The notes: generated from the letters alone by a model not told the origin. A stretch of 53,501 nt of DNA from an uncultured Clostridia bacterium (GCA_934454115.1 CAKSFQ010000017.1:1-53501), one strand, 5' to 3'. Positions 18,436-27,305 are shown, counted from the first letter of the stretch. Made by a program: numbers and translations.

Positions 18436-19041
18436 TCAATCTGTATACAGCCGATGCTGTTGAATATACTGAAAAACGGCCTCCGGCACCCAGTAGCGTA
18501 TACTGTGTCCCTGCCGCACCCATGTCCGAAGCTGCGTCGAGGATACGTTTAAAACCGGCATATTCACAAGGGTAATCCCGGCGTTATACATTTCCTCCAG
18601 CTGCCGTTTTTTTTCAATCAATTCTCTTTCTGAAATCCCGGTGCGGTTCACTGCGGCAACATGGCAGACAGAAAAAATGCGTTCCGGCTCCCGCCACGAA
18701 TCCATATAATCAAGAGAATCCGCGCCGACAATGAACACAAGTTCCGCATCCGTATATTTTTTTTGCAGTTTTTCTAAGGTCTGATAGGTATAACTGTTCT
18801 TTCCGCTCTCCGCTTCGATCGCGTCCGCAATAAACCGTTCGTTATCTGCCACGGCGGCACGCACCATTGCAAGCCGCGTTTTAGGCGGCAGCATATGTGA
18901 GCTATCCTTATAATAGACGCCGCCGGTCGGAATGAACAAAACCGAATCAAGCTGCATGGTCTCAAAGACCCGCTGTGCCATCGCCATGTGTCCGATATGG
19001 GGGGGATCGAACGTCCCCCCCATGATTCCGATTTTCTTCAT
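18436..19041 (-). CDS. nadD: Nicotinate-nucleotide adenylyltransferase
   Basis: 201 residues from the ATG at 19041. NadD makes deamido-NAD from nicotinate mononucleotide and ATP in NAD synthesis. The nucleotidyltransferase motif GGTFDPPHIGH is at 8-18 and the ISSTxxR-type motif appears as VSSTQLR near residue 173. The Shine-Dalgarno sequence is weak, but the start lies one base after the stop of the upstream gene (TAA-A-ATG), which suggests translational coupling. Confidence 0.95.
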   Translation of the reverse strand: MKKIGIMGGTFDPPHIGHMAMAQRVFETMQLDSVLFIPTGGVYYKDSSHMLPPKTRLAMVRAAVADNERFIADAIEAESGKNSYTYQTLEKLQKKYTDAELVFIVGADSLDYMDSWREPERIFSVCHVAAVNRTGISERELIEKKRQLEEMYNAGITLVNMPVLNVSSTQLRTWVRQGHSIRYWVPEAVFQYIQQHRLYTD

Positions 19042-19042
19042 T

Positions 19043-21274
19043 TTAATAGAACAGTGCGCTGCTGACACCATCGTCTATCAGCTTAATTCTGCTGCCTTTT
19101 TCATTGGAATCATACAGCTTGCCGGTCGGCTCTTCCCCGTTTTTCTTCAAAAGCAGGATTCTGCCGTCCTTCTTTAATCCGTACGAGGTTACCGCCTGAT
19201 CGATCTCACGGATTCTTCCCTTTGTCGTCACACACTCAATGGTACCGGAGTTGATCGGCGTTGACTGCACATCTCTTGCATAAACCATAATGCTGCCGGC
19301 GCTGTCGTAGGTATATGCCCCGGCGCAAACCTCCTCCGTTAAGGTCACAGTGTTAGAGTTGGTATAAGCCGCAAGGCTGACCGTTGCCAGATCCCTGTTA
19401 TAGTTCGACGCAAACCGCACCACGGCGCCGTCCGCGGAAACATCACAGCTGTATGCCTCGTCCGAAATCCGCTTTTCGGTTCCCACATAACCGTTAATGA
19501 TGCTCATGGTAATCAATGCACCCTTGCCGCTCTCTTCATTATAGCCGCTGATATAAGCCACTCTTGAAAAATCGTCACTGATATCAAACTGCGGACGGAG
19601 CGACGCGTTTTCTTTGATGACTGTCACTGCATTTGCAACCTTTTGCGAGGTGTTTTCGCCGGAGCCTGCCATATAATAATCGCTCTTATCCGTCTCGGCA
19701 TATGTCTTGGTATAAATCACCGCACCCTCGTCCTTTCGCACGCGTACCACCTTGGTGATCTCGTCTGCCATAACATTGGCGCTGCCGGCGGCAAGATCCA
19801 GATAGCTGAGCGTCTGAAAGTGATCACGATAGTTACTGTAAACATAAGCTGCTTCGTTTTTGCCGAGCAACACCGGCGAAAGGAATGCCTTTTCCGCACG
19901 CACTGCCGGCTGTTCGCCCTCTTTTTGGGAATACAGGCTGTACGTCCCGGCATTTACATCATAATCCTTTGCATAAAGGTAGACATCGCTCTTTGGAGTT
20001 GTCCCAAATACAAACGCAACCTTTTCATCGATCGTCTGGCTCTCCGTGCTCGCATCCTTGCCAAAGGCACGCAAACACAAATCGCCGGTGTTGACAATCG
20101 GATTAAAGTTCTTGATATACAGCGCCTTTTGCCCGTTTTGCGCAAACACAAAGTTATCGCTGCAAATATCCTGTGACACGCTGATCGGTTCTTTCATATC
20201 CGGATTCCAATAGCAAAGCTCACCGTGGTATCCGTTATCATCGGTGTTCTTCAGGTACAATACGGATTTTCCGTCCTTTGCAATTACCATCTTGTAGTAA
20301 ACGGAAATCGCAACCAGCGTCCGGCTCTTACGCGAATCGTTCTGGCAATAAACCAGATCGCCGCGGCCGGTGTTCATGTCCACATTCTCCATAAAGAAAG
20401 TATACATCCCGTCCTCCGAAACATGAATTAACTGTTTTTCGGTTGGAACAGTCTTTTTATACACCTTAGGATCCTCCACTTTTTTGGAAGAAGACGACTT
20501 TTTGCTCTGGCTTGTACTTTGCGTCGGCTGTTGTGTCGTCTCCGTGGCTGCCGCCTCGGCCGCTATCAGTTTTTCACTCAGCTGCATCGGCTTTTTATCA
20601 TAAACCATGTAAAGCTGGTTATCCTTGGTATAGATGGTAGGATACAGGACATCACCGTCTATCATGCCCGCAAACAGGTTGATTGTTCCGATAATCAGCG
20701 CAACCACCAGCACGGCAACGCCGACACCGATGACAAATCTGCGGTTCTTTTTTCCGTCCCGTTCCGTCCGGCTCTGCCGCGGTTTTGCCGCACGGAGAGC
20801 CGCCGCCTTCTCCTTGGCGCTGCGGCTGATCCGCTGTGCCGTGCCGCGGCGTGCGCCGATACGGCCGACATGCTTGCCCTGGCTGCGCCGCTGACGCCGG
20901 AGTTCGGCGCGCTGCGCCGCCTCCTCCATCTCTTCCCGGCTGCGCATATGAAGCTCCGGGTGTTTTTTCTCGTCTTCGTTCTCCGTCTTTTCAGCCGGGA
21001 AAATATCACCGGTACGTTCCTTGCCGAGTCCAAGATCCATATCCGCAATCGCCTGGCGGATTTCGCCGGCATCCTTAAACGTCAGGGTATATTGCAGATC
21101 AAAATCATAACTGTCTTTATCCGGATCAATCGCCGAAAAACGGCCGGTATCCTGACTTGTCGCATCCTGTCCTTTTCCCGCTCCGTTTTCTGCTTCTTCC
21201 GCAAACACGGCCTTGCAAAACGGGCAAACCGTTTCATGATCTGATATGGTTTTATGGCATTTCGGACATTGCAT
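19043..21274 (-). CDS. Zinc-ribbon membrane protein with an extracellular beta-propeller-like domain, function unknown
   Basis: 743 residues from the ATG at 21274, preceded by GAAAGG; a GTG 16 codons earlier is a weaker alternative. The N-terminus is a four-cysteine zinc ribbon (CPKC at 3-6, CPFC at 17-20). A charged stretch rich in Arg, Lys and Glu (about 95-178) follows, then one transmembrane segment (about 180-205), then a Ser/Thr-rich linker and about 500 residues with repeated DGK.VLYLKN / DFSRVAYISG / DGRILLLKK units, as in TolB/WD-type propellers. The topology would put the zinc ribbon inside and the propeller outside. I do not recognise a named family. It is the first gene of the nadD-leuS operon. 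Confidence 0.8.
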   Translation of the reverse strand: MQCPKCHKTISDHETVCPFCKAVFAEEAENGAGKGQDATSQDTGRFSAIDPDKDSYDFDLQYTLTFKDAGEIRQAIADMDLGLGKERTGDIFPAEKTENEDEKKHPELHMRSREEMEEAAQRAELRRQRRSQGKHVGRIGARRGTAQRISRSAKEKAAALRAAKPRQSRTERDGKKNRRFVIGVGVAVLVVALIIGTINLFAGMIDGDVLYPTIYTKDNQLYMVYDKKPMQLSEKLIAAEAAATETTQQPTQSTSQSKKSSSSKKVEDPKVYKKTVPTEKQLIHVSEDGMYTFFMENVDMNTGRGDLVYCQNDSRKSRTLVAISVYYKMVIAKDGKSVLYLKNTDDNGYHGELCYWNPDMKEPISVSQDICSDNFVFAQNGQKALYIKNFNPIVNTGDLCLRAFGKDASTESQTIDEKVAFVFGTTPKSDVYLYAKDYDVNAGTYSLYSQKEGEQPAVRAEKAFLSPVLLGKNEAAYVYSNYRDHFQTLSYLDLAAGSANVMADEITKVVRVRKDEGAVIYTKTYAETDKSDYYMAGSGENTSQKVANAVTVIKENASLRPQFDISDDFSRVAYISGYNEESGKGALITMSIINGYVGTEKRISDEAYSCDVSADGAVVRFASNYNRDLATVSLAAYTNSNTVTLTEEVCAGAYTYDSAGSIMVYARDVQSTPINSGTIECVTTKGRIREIDQAVTSYGLKKDGRILLLKKNGEEPTGKLYDSNEKGSRIKLIDDGVSSALFY

Positions 21275-21347
21275 GAAAATCACTGCCTTTCTCGCTTTTG
21301 TATAAATTTCAGCTTTTTTCACCTATTTCAATCACATAATCACAGTT

Positions 21348-21376
21348 AGTATAACATATTTTTTTTCAAATTACAA
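21348..21376 (-). promoter_or_regulatory. Promoter of the zinc-ribbon protein-nadD-yqeK-LCP-rsfS-leuS operon
   Basis: On the minus strand: -35 TTGTAA (21376-21371), 17-base spacer, -10 TATACT (21353-21348), about 75 bases before the first ATG. The rest of the 173-base gap upstream of the gene is A+T-rich with no other feature seen. Confidence 0.65.
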
Positions 21377-21447
21377 CCATGTTTTACAACTTTTCGTATT
21401 TTACAATTTTATCCGGTGTGTAAAGGCCGTCCGCGACAAATCTGTTT

Positions 21448-22194
21448 TTACGGATTGCATTGGCCGGGTACCCAGCCTTTTCGACAAAGCGCATCGGCAT
21501 ACGACGGGTATTTTTGGATTAGACCACAAAGATCCACGCGATAGCCGGCAAGGTTCATCGTCATTTCCGCGCCGTTTGCAAAAACGCTTTTGCCGCAGAC
21601 AAGAACGCCCCGGTCAAAATCAATCTGCAGGGTGCACGCTGTCGGAACCCGCCGCGCATTTTCAAAGACCTCCGGCTCGATACCGTATTCTTCGCAAAGG
21701 CGGTCACAGAGCGGCTCTGCCCGTACCGGACTTTTTGTGACAATACAAAGCCGCTGCACATGCGTGCAAAGCTTTGCCAAAAAATGCTCCGTAACGACCC
21801 GGCAGTCCCGGTCAAAAATCCAGGCATTCCACGTTTTTGGGTCAACCGGCACCGCAGAAAACAGCGCATCCAGACATTCTTCCCATTCCTCCGGCCTGAT
21901 TTTTCGGATCAGCGTTTCCTTTCCGCATGGCAATGGGCACAAAAAGGCGGCGGCACACTCTATCGTCATGACCGCCGCATGAATCTTTTGTTTTTTCATA
22001 AAACGCATGCCGTACCACCGAAGGCAGGCACGCAGCCAGTTTGGCATTTTTTTCAGTTCCTCTGCGGTGAATGCATATTCTGCGACGAGCACCGAGGTGT
22101 CCGCCGTAAACGTTTCTTTGATCACAACGGGAAAGCGCAGCTTTTGCAGCAGCCCCGTCTTTTCCTTTTGCACCGTAAAGAGTCCGAGGCGCAT
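21448..22194 (-). CDS. Conserved-looking protein of unknown function at the end of the ftsEX operon
   Basis: 248 residues, starting at the ATG at 22194, which overlaps the TGA of the S41 protease gene by one base (TGATG). There is no signal peptide and no clear transmembrane helix. It is rich in cysteine (13 or so), including CAAAFLCPLPCG and paired Cys later on. The segment NAWIFDRDCRVV ... RLCIVTKSPVRAEPLCDRL ... RRVPTACTLQIDFDRGVLVCG alternates strands and helices like a nucleotide- or phosphate-binding Rossmann-type fold, but no diagnostic motif is present. I do not recognise it. Translational coupling to an extracytoplasmic protease and a cell-division hydrolase suggests an envelope-related or sporulation-related role, which is inference only. 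Confidence 0.75.
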   Translation of the reverse strand: MRLGLFTVQKEKTGLLQKLRFPVVIKETFTADTSVLVAEYAFTAEELKKMPNWLRACLRWYGMRFMKKQKIHAAVMTIECAAAFLCPLPCGKETLIRKIRPEEWEECLDALFSAVPVDPKTWNAWIFDRDCRVVTEHFLAKLCTHVQRLCIVTKSPVRAEPLCDRLCEEYGIEPEVFENARRVPTACTLQIDFDRGVLVCGKSVFANGAEMTMNLAGYRVDLCGLIQKYPSYADALCRKGWVPGQCNP

Positions 22195-23363
22195 CACCGG
22201 CTCAGATATGCCACAGCCGCCTGAAGCTGATCGTCCTCCTCCGGGGCAAGCGACGTCAAACGTGAATACTTTTGGCTATCCATCGCAACAACCTCGTCCG
22301 GCGTGATTCCCTCACCGTGAATACACACGCCGTTTGGCGTATAATAACGGGCAACAGTCACAGACAAAATGCTGTCCTTGCCCAGGTTATAAACGCCCTG
22401 CACAATGCCCTTGCCATAGGTTTTTTCACCAATCTGATAGCCGATTTGATAATCCTTCAGCGCCCCGGTCAAAATCTCACTGGCCGATGCACTGCCGCCG
22501 TTGGTTAAAATCACAATCGGAATCCTGGCTGCATCGCCGGTTGCGGGATAGTCCACTCTGTCTCCGGCTTTGTCCATGGTATAAACTATGACCTTGCCGT
22601 CCTCGACAAACATATTTGCCACCTTCGCCGCTTCATCCACCAGGCCGCCCGGATTGTTTCTAAGATCAATCACAAGCTTTTTCATGCCTTGGTTTTGCAG
22701 CTCCTGATAGGATTTTGCAAACTTTTCGGACGTTCCGTCCGTAAACTGGGTTATCATAATCCTTCCGATACTATCCGTCACCATGCTGCCGCTTACGTTT
22801 TGTATTTCAATTTCTCTGCGGGTCAGCGTAAGCTCCTCCGTCTTTTGTGCTGTCGCGCGCATCACTGTCAGTGTTACCTCGCTGCCCTCAATGCCGCGCA
22901 TACGGTTTGCTGCCTCGTTCAGCTGCTGTCCCGTATAGGTTTCTCCATCGATTTTTAAGATTTTATCGCCGGTCGTAATCCCTGCCGCCTCTGCCGGAGT
23001 GCCTGCAATGGCCGAAACAACTGTGATACTGTTATCCTCGGTGTTGTTCTCGATATAAAGACCCACGCCCTGGTAGTTTCCCTCCAGGTTTTCCATATAT
23101 GCGTCCGCTTCATCGCCCCAGAGGTACCCGGTGTACGGATCCCCGGTTGCCGCTGCTACGCCCTGCAGCGCCGTGTTACTGTACGTTTCACTGTCCACAT
23201 CCTGATAGTAGTTATGCTCAATCAGCCGACTGACATAAGTAAACCGCAGCAAATCCCCAAACGCCGCAAACCCAAACGGATTGATCGCGCCGATGGTTAA
23301 AAACGCCGTCACCAAAATCAAAAGAATGGCGCCAATCACCAGAACCGATTTTTTGATATACAT
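22194..23363 (-). CDS. S41-family carboxyl-terminal processing protease
   Basis: 389 residues. CtpA-type serine proteases cleave at protein C-termini outside the cytoplasm. An N-terminal membrane segment (about 5-27) is followed by the cap region, a PDZ domain (GVGLYIENN ... AGITTGDKILKIDGETY, about 95-170) and the S41 catalytic domain. The latter shows LRNNPGGLVDEAA, NGGSASASEI (nucleophile Ser) and TYGKGIVQ (general-base Lys). It follows the M23 hydrolase gene by 24 bases in the ftsEX operon; ftsEX-M23-ctpA is a common Firmicutes cluster. Confidence 0.94.
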   Translation of the reverse strand: MYIKKSVLVIGAILLILVTAFLTIGAINPFGFAAFGDLLRFTYVSRLIEHNYYQDVDSETYSNTALQGVAAATGDPYTGYLWGDEADAYMENLEGNYQGVGLYIENNTEDNSITVVSAIAGTPAEAAGITTGDKILKIDGETYTGQQLNEAANRMRGIEGSEVTLTVMRATAQKTEELTLTRREIEIQNVSGSMVTDSIGRIMITQFTDGTSEKFAKSYQELQNQGMKKLVIDLRNNPGGLVDEAAKVANMFVEDGKVIVYTMDKAGDRVDYPATGDAARIPIVILTNGGSASASEILTGALKDYQIGYQIGEKTYGKGIVQGVYNLGKDSILSVTVARYYTPNGVCIHGEGITPDEVVAMDSQKYSRLTSLAPEEDDQLQAAVAYLSR

Positions 23364-23387
23364 TGTGTCTCGCCTCGTTTCTTAAAA

Positions 23388-24503
23388 TTAAAGGGAAAAG
23401 AACTGCATCGCGTCCACCGCGGTACCGTTTAAAATAACCTCAAAATGAAGATGCGGCCCTGTCGAATTGCCGGTGGAGCCTACTCTGCCGATTTGATCGC
23501 CCTGGCTTACGGTCTGTCCCTGCGTAACCAAAATGGCGCTCAAATGTCCGTACAGCGTACGAATCCCGTTACCGTGGTCAATAATGATACAGTTGCCGTA
23601 GCCGCCGTTACGCTCTGCCAAAGCGACCGTACCGCCCTGCGCCGCCCAGACCGGAGCCCCCTCCGAGGCGCCGATATCGGTACCGGTATGCGGACGAACC
23701 ACGCCGGACACCGGGTTGACCCGGTTTGGTGAAAACGAGCTGGTTATGGTTGTCACATTGGTCGGCCACAGAAAATAGTCGCCGGATATCTGATCGGCGG
23801 ACGCCGACCCCTCCCCGGCCACAATGCCGGCACGCGCCTTGGTTGCCTGCTCGGCCGCCTCTTTTTCTTCCAGGTATTGCTGATAAATCTCTTTATTTTG
23901 CGAGATTTCTTTATAGTAGGCAGCCGCCTCTGCCGACTTTTGATAAAGCTCCTCCATGGTCTTAGAAAGCTGCTGTTTATCCTCTTCCTGTTTTGCCTTC
24001 AGGCTCTCCTGTTCCTGTTTTGCGGTCACAATTTCCTCTTTGACACGGCTGACCGAGTTTAAGATGTTTCTATCATATTCCGTCATCTCCCGAACTATGA
24101 CAACACGGTCAATGAAATCCGAAAGACTCTCCGCCGACAGCAGCATATCAAGGTACGAGGCCGTGCCGCCGTCGCACATCGCCGCAAACCGCTCCCGAAA
24201 TCTTTCTTTCTTCTCGCTCTCGACTTCCTCTACGGCGCTGAGCTCTTCCTCCGCCGCACGGAGCGACTTCTGCGTCGCTGCCAGCTGCTGCTCCAACTGG
24301 TAGACTTTTTCGCTCGCGTCATTCATCTGTCCCTCCAGCTCCTGCATGGTAGCAAGCGCCGATTTCTGCTCCCGTTCGTACTCCTGCACCGTTTCATCAC
24401 TCGGCGCACTGTAAACCAGGGTGCCGACCAGCGGCGCAAGCAGTCCCAGCACCATCAGCAGGGCAATGATAATCGCAATGGTTTTTGCTGTTTTTTTCCG
24501 CAT
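23388..24503 (-). CDS. EnvC/PcsB-like coiled-coil murein hydrolase (M23 LytM domain)
   Basis: 371 residues from the ATG at 24503, with GGAG 6 bases upstream. Signal peptide or anchor at about 8-30 (IAIIIALLMVLGLLAPLVG). Residues about 40-245 form long coiled coils rich in Glu, Gln and Lys, and the last 100 residues are an M23 peptidase with zinc ligands in RPHTGTDIGA, LYGHLSA and GPHLHFEV. These three elements are complete, so it may be catalytically active, unlike degenerate EnvC-type activators. In this family FtsEX opens the coiled coil to license septal peptidoglycan cleavage; its place directly behind ftsX (11 bases) supports that. Confidence 0.93.
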   Translation of the reverse strand: MRKKTAKTIAIIIALLMVLGLLAPLVGTLVYSAPSDETVQEYEREQKSALATMQELEGQMNDASEKVYQLEQQLAATQKSLRAAEEELSAVEEVESEKKERFRERFAAMCDGGTASYLDMLLSAESLSDFIDRVVIVREMTEYDRNILNSVSRVKEEIVTAKQEQESLKAKQEEDKQQLSKTMEELYQKSAEAAAYYKEISQNKEIYQQYLEEKEAAEQATKARAGIVAGEGSASADQISGDYFLWPTNVTTITSSFSPNRVNPVSGVVRPHTGTDIGASEGAPVWAAQGGTVALAERNGGYGNCIIIDHGNGIRTLYGHLSAILVTQGQTVSQGDQIGRVGSTGNSTGPHLHFEVILNGTAVDAMQFFSL

Positions 24504-24514
24504 GACAATCTCCT

Positions 24515-25396
24515 TTAAACTTTCAGATATTTTCGCACTGCGGCCGCACTCCCGAGTGCGCCGATCCCGGCGCCAAGTCCCAAATACGCTGGAATCACCG
24601 CTGCAGCCGCACGGGGCATCGCCACCATGTGCAAAAACTCCGCCTGCAAAAGCTCCGTCAGGGAGCTTAAAACGGCGCGGTAGCCGCACAGAATAAGCAG
24701 GGCGGCGATCATAGCGCCCAGAATACCGAGTAAAATTCCCTCTACCACAAAGGGGCCGCAGATGTAGCCCGAAGAAGCGCCCACAAAACGCATAATTTCA
24801 ATTTCCCGACTGCGCGCCGCCATGGCAATGCGAATGGTATTTGCCATGATAAACAGGGCCGCCAAAGCGAACAAGGCAAGCAGCGTATAGCCAATCCTTC
24901 CGGACGCCGCCGAAATCCTTTTCAGCTTTTCTTCCAGTTCCAGTAAATTGGTGACCTCCGACACGCCGCGCACACTGCGCGCCGCTTCGCTGACCGTTTC
25001 AGAGTCGGCCGTCTTTTCCGTCTCTAACACATAGGAATCCCGCAAGGGGTTATCGTCCTCCAGTCCGTCCAGCATGGACTCCTTCCCCTGATACATGGTT
25101 CTGCGCACTTCCTCTAACCGTTCCTCCTTGGATCGGTAGCGCACCGAACGCACACCATCAATCGCTTTTAGGTCGGTTTCGATTTGGGCAAGGGTGCTTC
25201 CGCCGGCATCCTCTGCCAGATAGACGTTGATCTCACACTGGTTCTGCACCTGATCCAAAATGGCTGTCAGGTTCATTTGCAAAAGCATAAACACGCCGAA
25301 TAAAAACAAACTCACCGCCACGATTCCGGCCGATATTGCGCCCACATAGCGGTGTCGCCAGATATTTTTAAAGCCCTGCCGCAAAAAATAGTCCAT
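24515..25396 (-). CDS. ftsX: Cell-division ABC transporter permease FtsX
   Basis: 293 residues from the ATG at 25396 (MDYFLRQGFKNIWRH), four bases after the ftsE stop. An ATG six codons earlier lies inside the ftsE end and close to an AAGGGGGG site, so the start is uncertain. One transmembrane segment near the N-terminus (about 18-40), an extracellular loop (about 45-160) carrying the sensor domain that binds the hydrolase, and three C-terminal segments fit the FtsX fold. The MRFVGASSGYICGPFVVEG motif is typical. It works with FtsE to couple ATP use to murein hydrolase activation at the septum. Confidence 0.93.
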   Translation of the reverse strand: MDYFLRQGFKNIWRHRYVGAISAGIVAVSLFLFGVFMLLQMNLTAILDQVQNQCEINVYLAEDAGGSTLAQIETDLKAIDGVRSVRYRSKEERLEEVRRTMYQGKESMLDGLEDDNPLRDSYVLETEKTADSETVSEAARSVRGVSEVTNLLELEEKLKRISAASGRIGYTLLALFALAALFIMANTIRIAMAARSREIEIMRFVGASSGYICGPFVVEGILLGILGAMIAALLILCGYRAVLSSLTELLQAEFLHMVAMPRAAAAVIPAYLGLGAGIGALGSAAAVRKYLKV

Positions 25397-25400
25397 TGCT

Positions 25401-26087
25401 CTAAGCAAGCCCATACCCCCCTTGCTTTTCATCCCGAATGATTCTCCCGTTTTCCAAGGTCAAAACGCGTTTTTGCATCCGATCCACCAAATCCTTGGCA
25501 TGAGTTGCCATAATCACCGTGGTACCGCGGCGGTTGATTTTTTCTAATAATGCAACGATCTCTGCCGAGGTGTTTGGATCCAGGTTCCCGGTTGGCTCAT
25601 CCGCGATTAAAAGCGGCGGATTGTTCACCAAAGCTCTTGCCATCGAAGCACGCTGCTTTTCGCCGCCGGAAAGCTGCTGCGGCCTTGCATCTGACTTTTC
25701 GGACAGTCCCACCAGGGACAAAACCTGCGGGACAATGTGCGCAATCACTTTTTTTTGCGCACCGACCACCTGCATCGCAAAGGCAACATTTTCAAATACG
25801 GTGCGATCCGGCAGCAGCCGAAAATCCTGAAACACCACACCAATGCCGCGACGCAGCTGCGGAATCCTGCGGCGGTGGATTTGACTAAGATCCACACCGT
25901 CCACTATAACCCTGCCGCGATCGGCCGTCTCCTCCCGGAGCAGCAGCTTAATCAGGCTGGTTTTCCCCGCTCCCGTGGCGCCGATCAAAAAAACAAACTC
26001 GCCCTTATCGATGGTAAGGTTGATGTTTTGCAGCGCACAAACGCCGGTATCCCGATAAATTTTGGATACATTGATCAGTTCAATCAT
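25401..26087 (-). CDS. ftsE: Cell-division ATP-binding protein FtsE
   Basis: 228 residues from the ATG at 26087 (MIELINVSKIY), GGAG 7 bases upstream. ABC ATPase of the FtsEX complex. Walker A GATGAGKTSL, Q-loop VVFQDFRLLPDRTVFENVAFA (the FRLLP segment is typical of FtsE), signature LSGGEKQR, Walker B LLIADEPTG, and the H-loop in MATHAKDL. First gene of the envelope operon. No good promoter is visible in the 130 bases before it, which hold a candidate small repeat and a hairpin. Confidence 0.95.
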   Translation of the reverse strand: MIELINVSKIYRDTGVCALQNINLTIDKGEFVFLIGATGAGKTSLIKLLLREETADRGRVIVDGVDLSQIHRRRIPQLRRGIGVVFQDFRLLPDRTVFENVAFAMQVVGAQKKVIAHIVPQVLSLVGLSEKSDARPQQLSGGEKQRASMARALVNNPPLLIADEPTGNLDPNTSAEIVALLEKINRRGTTVIMATHAKDLVDRMQKRVLTLENGRIIRDEKQGGYGLA

Positions 26088-26109
26088 AGCACAACTCCGT
26101 TTCTGCCTG

Positions 26110-26168
26110 GCCGAAGGATGCCGAAATTTCACTTTTTCAGGCGGGCTTAAATGATCCTCTTTCGGCCA
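26110..26168. repeat. Candidate 59-bp palindrome-ended intergenic repeat, copy X
   Basis: It begins GGCCGAA and ends TTCGGCC, a perfect 7-bp inverted repeat. It has the same length (59) as the sequence at 41949-42007, and its 3' half (GGGCTTAAATGATCCTCTTT) is close to that at 39619-39675 (GAGCCTAAATGATTCCCTTT). It lies 22 bases before the ftsE start. By eye about 36 of 59 positions agree with copy Y, so the family is degraded if real. Confidence 0.4.
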
Positions 26169-26177
26169 AACAAGAGC

Positions 26178-26204
26178 GGCGGAGCAAAGCCCCGCCGTTT
26201 TTTC
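26178..26204 (+). terminator. GC-rich hairpin with T tract, between the regulator gene and ftsE
   Basis: CGGCGG (26178-26183) pairs with CCGCCG (26193-26198), extended by an inner GC pair around loop AAA, followed by TTTTTT on the plus strand. The flanking genes are on the minus strand, where the hairpin is followed by CTCTTGTTT, a weaker U tract. It may end the upstream regulator transcript weakly, or stop antisense transcription coming from the ftsEX side. Confidence 0.5.
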
Positions 26205-26219
26205 TTATCCTTTTGGGAT

Positions 26220-27305
26220 TTAAATTCTGGTAGGCTCTGAAGTCAGATACTTATTTACCATCATCGCAACCTTAAAGATAATGGCGTCATCAAACTCCCT
26301 CAAATCCAATCCCGTCAGTTTCTTGATTTTATCCAGCCGATAAACCAGCGTGTTTCTGTGGACAAACAATTTTCTTGAAGTCTCCGATACATTCAAGTTG
26401 TTCTCAAAAAACTTTTGAATGGTACCGATCGTCTCATTGTCGAGTACGTTGATCGACTCCTTTTTAAAGACCTCTTTCAAAAACAATTCGCAAAGGGTGG
26501 TCGGCAGCTGATAAATCAGCCGGCCGATTCCCAGATTTTCATAGCTGATAATATTCTTTTCGGTATCAAAAACCTTGCCGACCTCCAGCGCAATCCGTGC
26601 CTCACGGTATGCCTGCGCCAGTTCCTGAATGGTATCCACTGCGGTAGAAATTCCCACCGAAACCGCAATCATATCCTCACTGCTGAGCGTGTCAACAATG
26701 TTTTGTGCAACCTGGAACATCTCGTCCTTGGCCGTCTCCGGCTTAAATTCCTTAATTACAACACTGTCGTGATCGTCAATCCGAATGACAAAGTCACGAT
26801 TCCGATCCGGGAAGAGATTCTTCAAAATATCCATAGCCGCGTTCTCACTGCTCTTTTGTACCCGAACCAGGTATACAACACGGCAAGCCTCTACCGTAAG
26901 ATGCAGTTCTCTGGTGCGGTAAAGCACATCTCCCGGCAGAATGTTATCCACAATAATATTTTTCACAAAGCTGTTGCGGTCATATTTTTCATCGTAATAC
27001 TGCTTGATCGTAAGAAAATGGATTCCCAAAAAGCTGCACGCGTTTGCAGCAACATCATCCTCTCCCTCGCAGAAGACGGCATACTCATTTTTATTAAACG
27101 TCTCAATCTTTTTATAGCTGTATCCGCCCACGCGCTTGATATCGCCGGTACCGTCAAACACGGTAAAGATATTATCCACCACCGTGTCGATCCGGCTTTC
27201 ATTGCTGCATGCAATAATCGTCTCAGTATCGTCGATGACTCCCACCACACGCTTTACGTCCTTTTTTAACTGCGTCAAGGTATTTTGAAACAGTCGGTTT
27301 TGCAT
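26220..27305 (-). CDS. CdaR/PucR-family transcriptional regulator
   Basis: 361 residues from the ATG at 27305, with GGGGGTGG upstream. The C-terminus has the PucR-type helix-turn-helix (NNLNVSETSRKLFVHRNTLVYRLDKIKKLTGLDL, about 303-337), the mark of this family. Residues about 170-285 (FVIRIDDHDSVVI ... AVSVGISTAVDTIQELAQAYREARIALEVG) match the GGDEF-like middle domain of CdaR proteins. The N-terminal 130 residues should bind the effector, but I cannot tell which. Family members act on sugar-diacid, purine or amino-acid genes. It is divergent from apgM, with abutting promoters, so apgM or itself is a plausible target. Confidence 0.88.
   Translation of the reverse strand: MQNRLFQNTLTQLKKDVKRVVGVIDDTETIIACSNESRIDTVVDNIFTVFDGTGDIKRVGGYSYKKIETFNKNEYAVFCEGEDDVAANACSFLGIHFLTIKQYYDEKYDRNSFVKNIIVDNILPGDVLYRTRELHLTVEACRVVYLVRVQKSSENAAMDILKNLFPDRNRDFVIRIDDHDSVVIKEFKPETAKDEMFQVAQNIVDTLSSEDMIAVSVGISTAVDTIQELAQAYREARIALEVGKVFDTEKNIISYENLGIGRLIYQLPTTLCELFLKEVFKKESINVLDNETIGTIQKFFENNLNVSETSRKLFVHRNTLVYRLDKIKKLTGLDLREFDDAIIFKVAMMVNKYLTSEPTRI

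Noticed and set aside
20519..21244. A 241-codon plus-strand frame opposite the zinc-ribbon gene
   Set aside because: It has no ribosome-binding site or recognisable domain; the minus-strand protein has clear zinc-ribbon and membrane features.
23405..23430. GGTACCGCGGTGG resembling a T-box core
   Set aside because: It encodes part of the M23 protein (NGTAVDAM) and no synthetase or amino-acid gene follows.
25519..25540. A T-box-like motif (GTGGTACCGCGG) on the plus strand
   Set aside because: It lies inside the ftsE coding sequence on the opposite strand, with no plus-strand gene, specifier hairpin or terminator after it.
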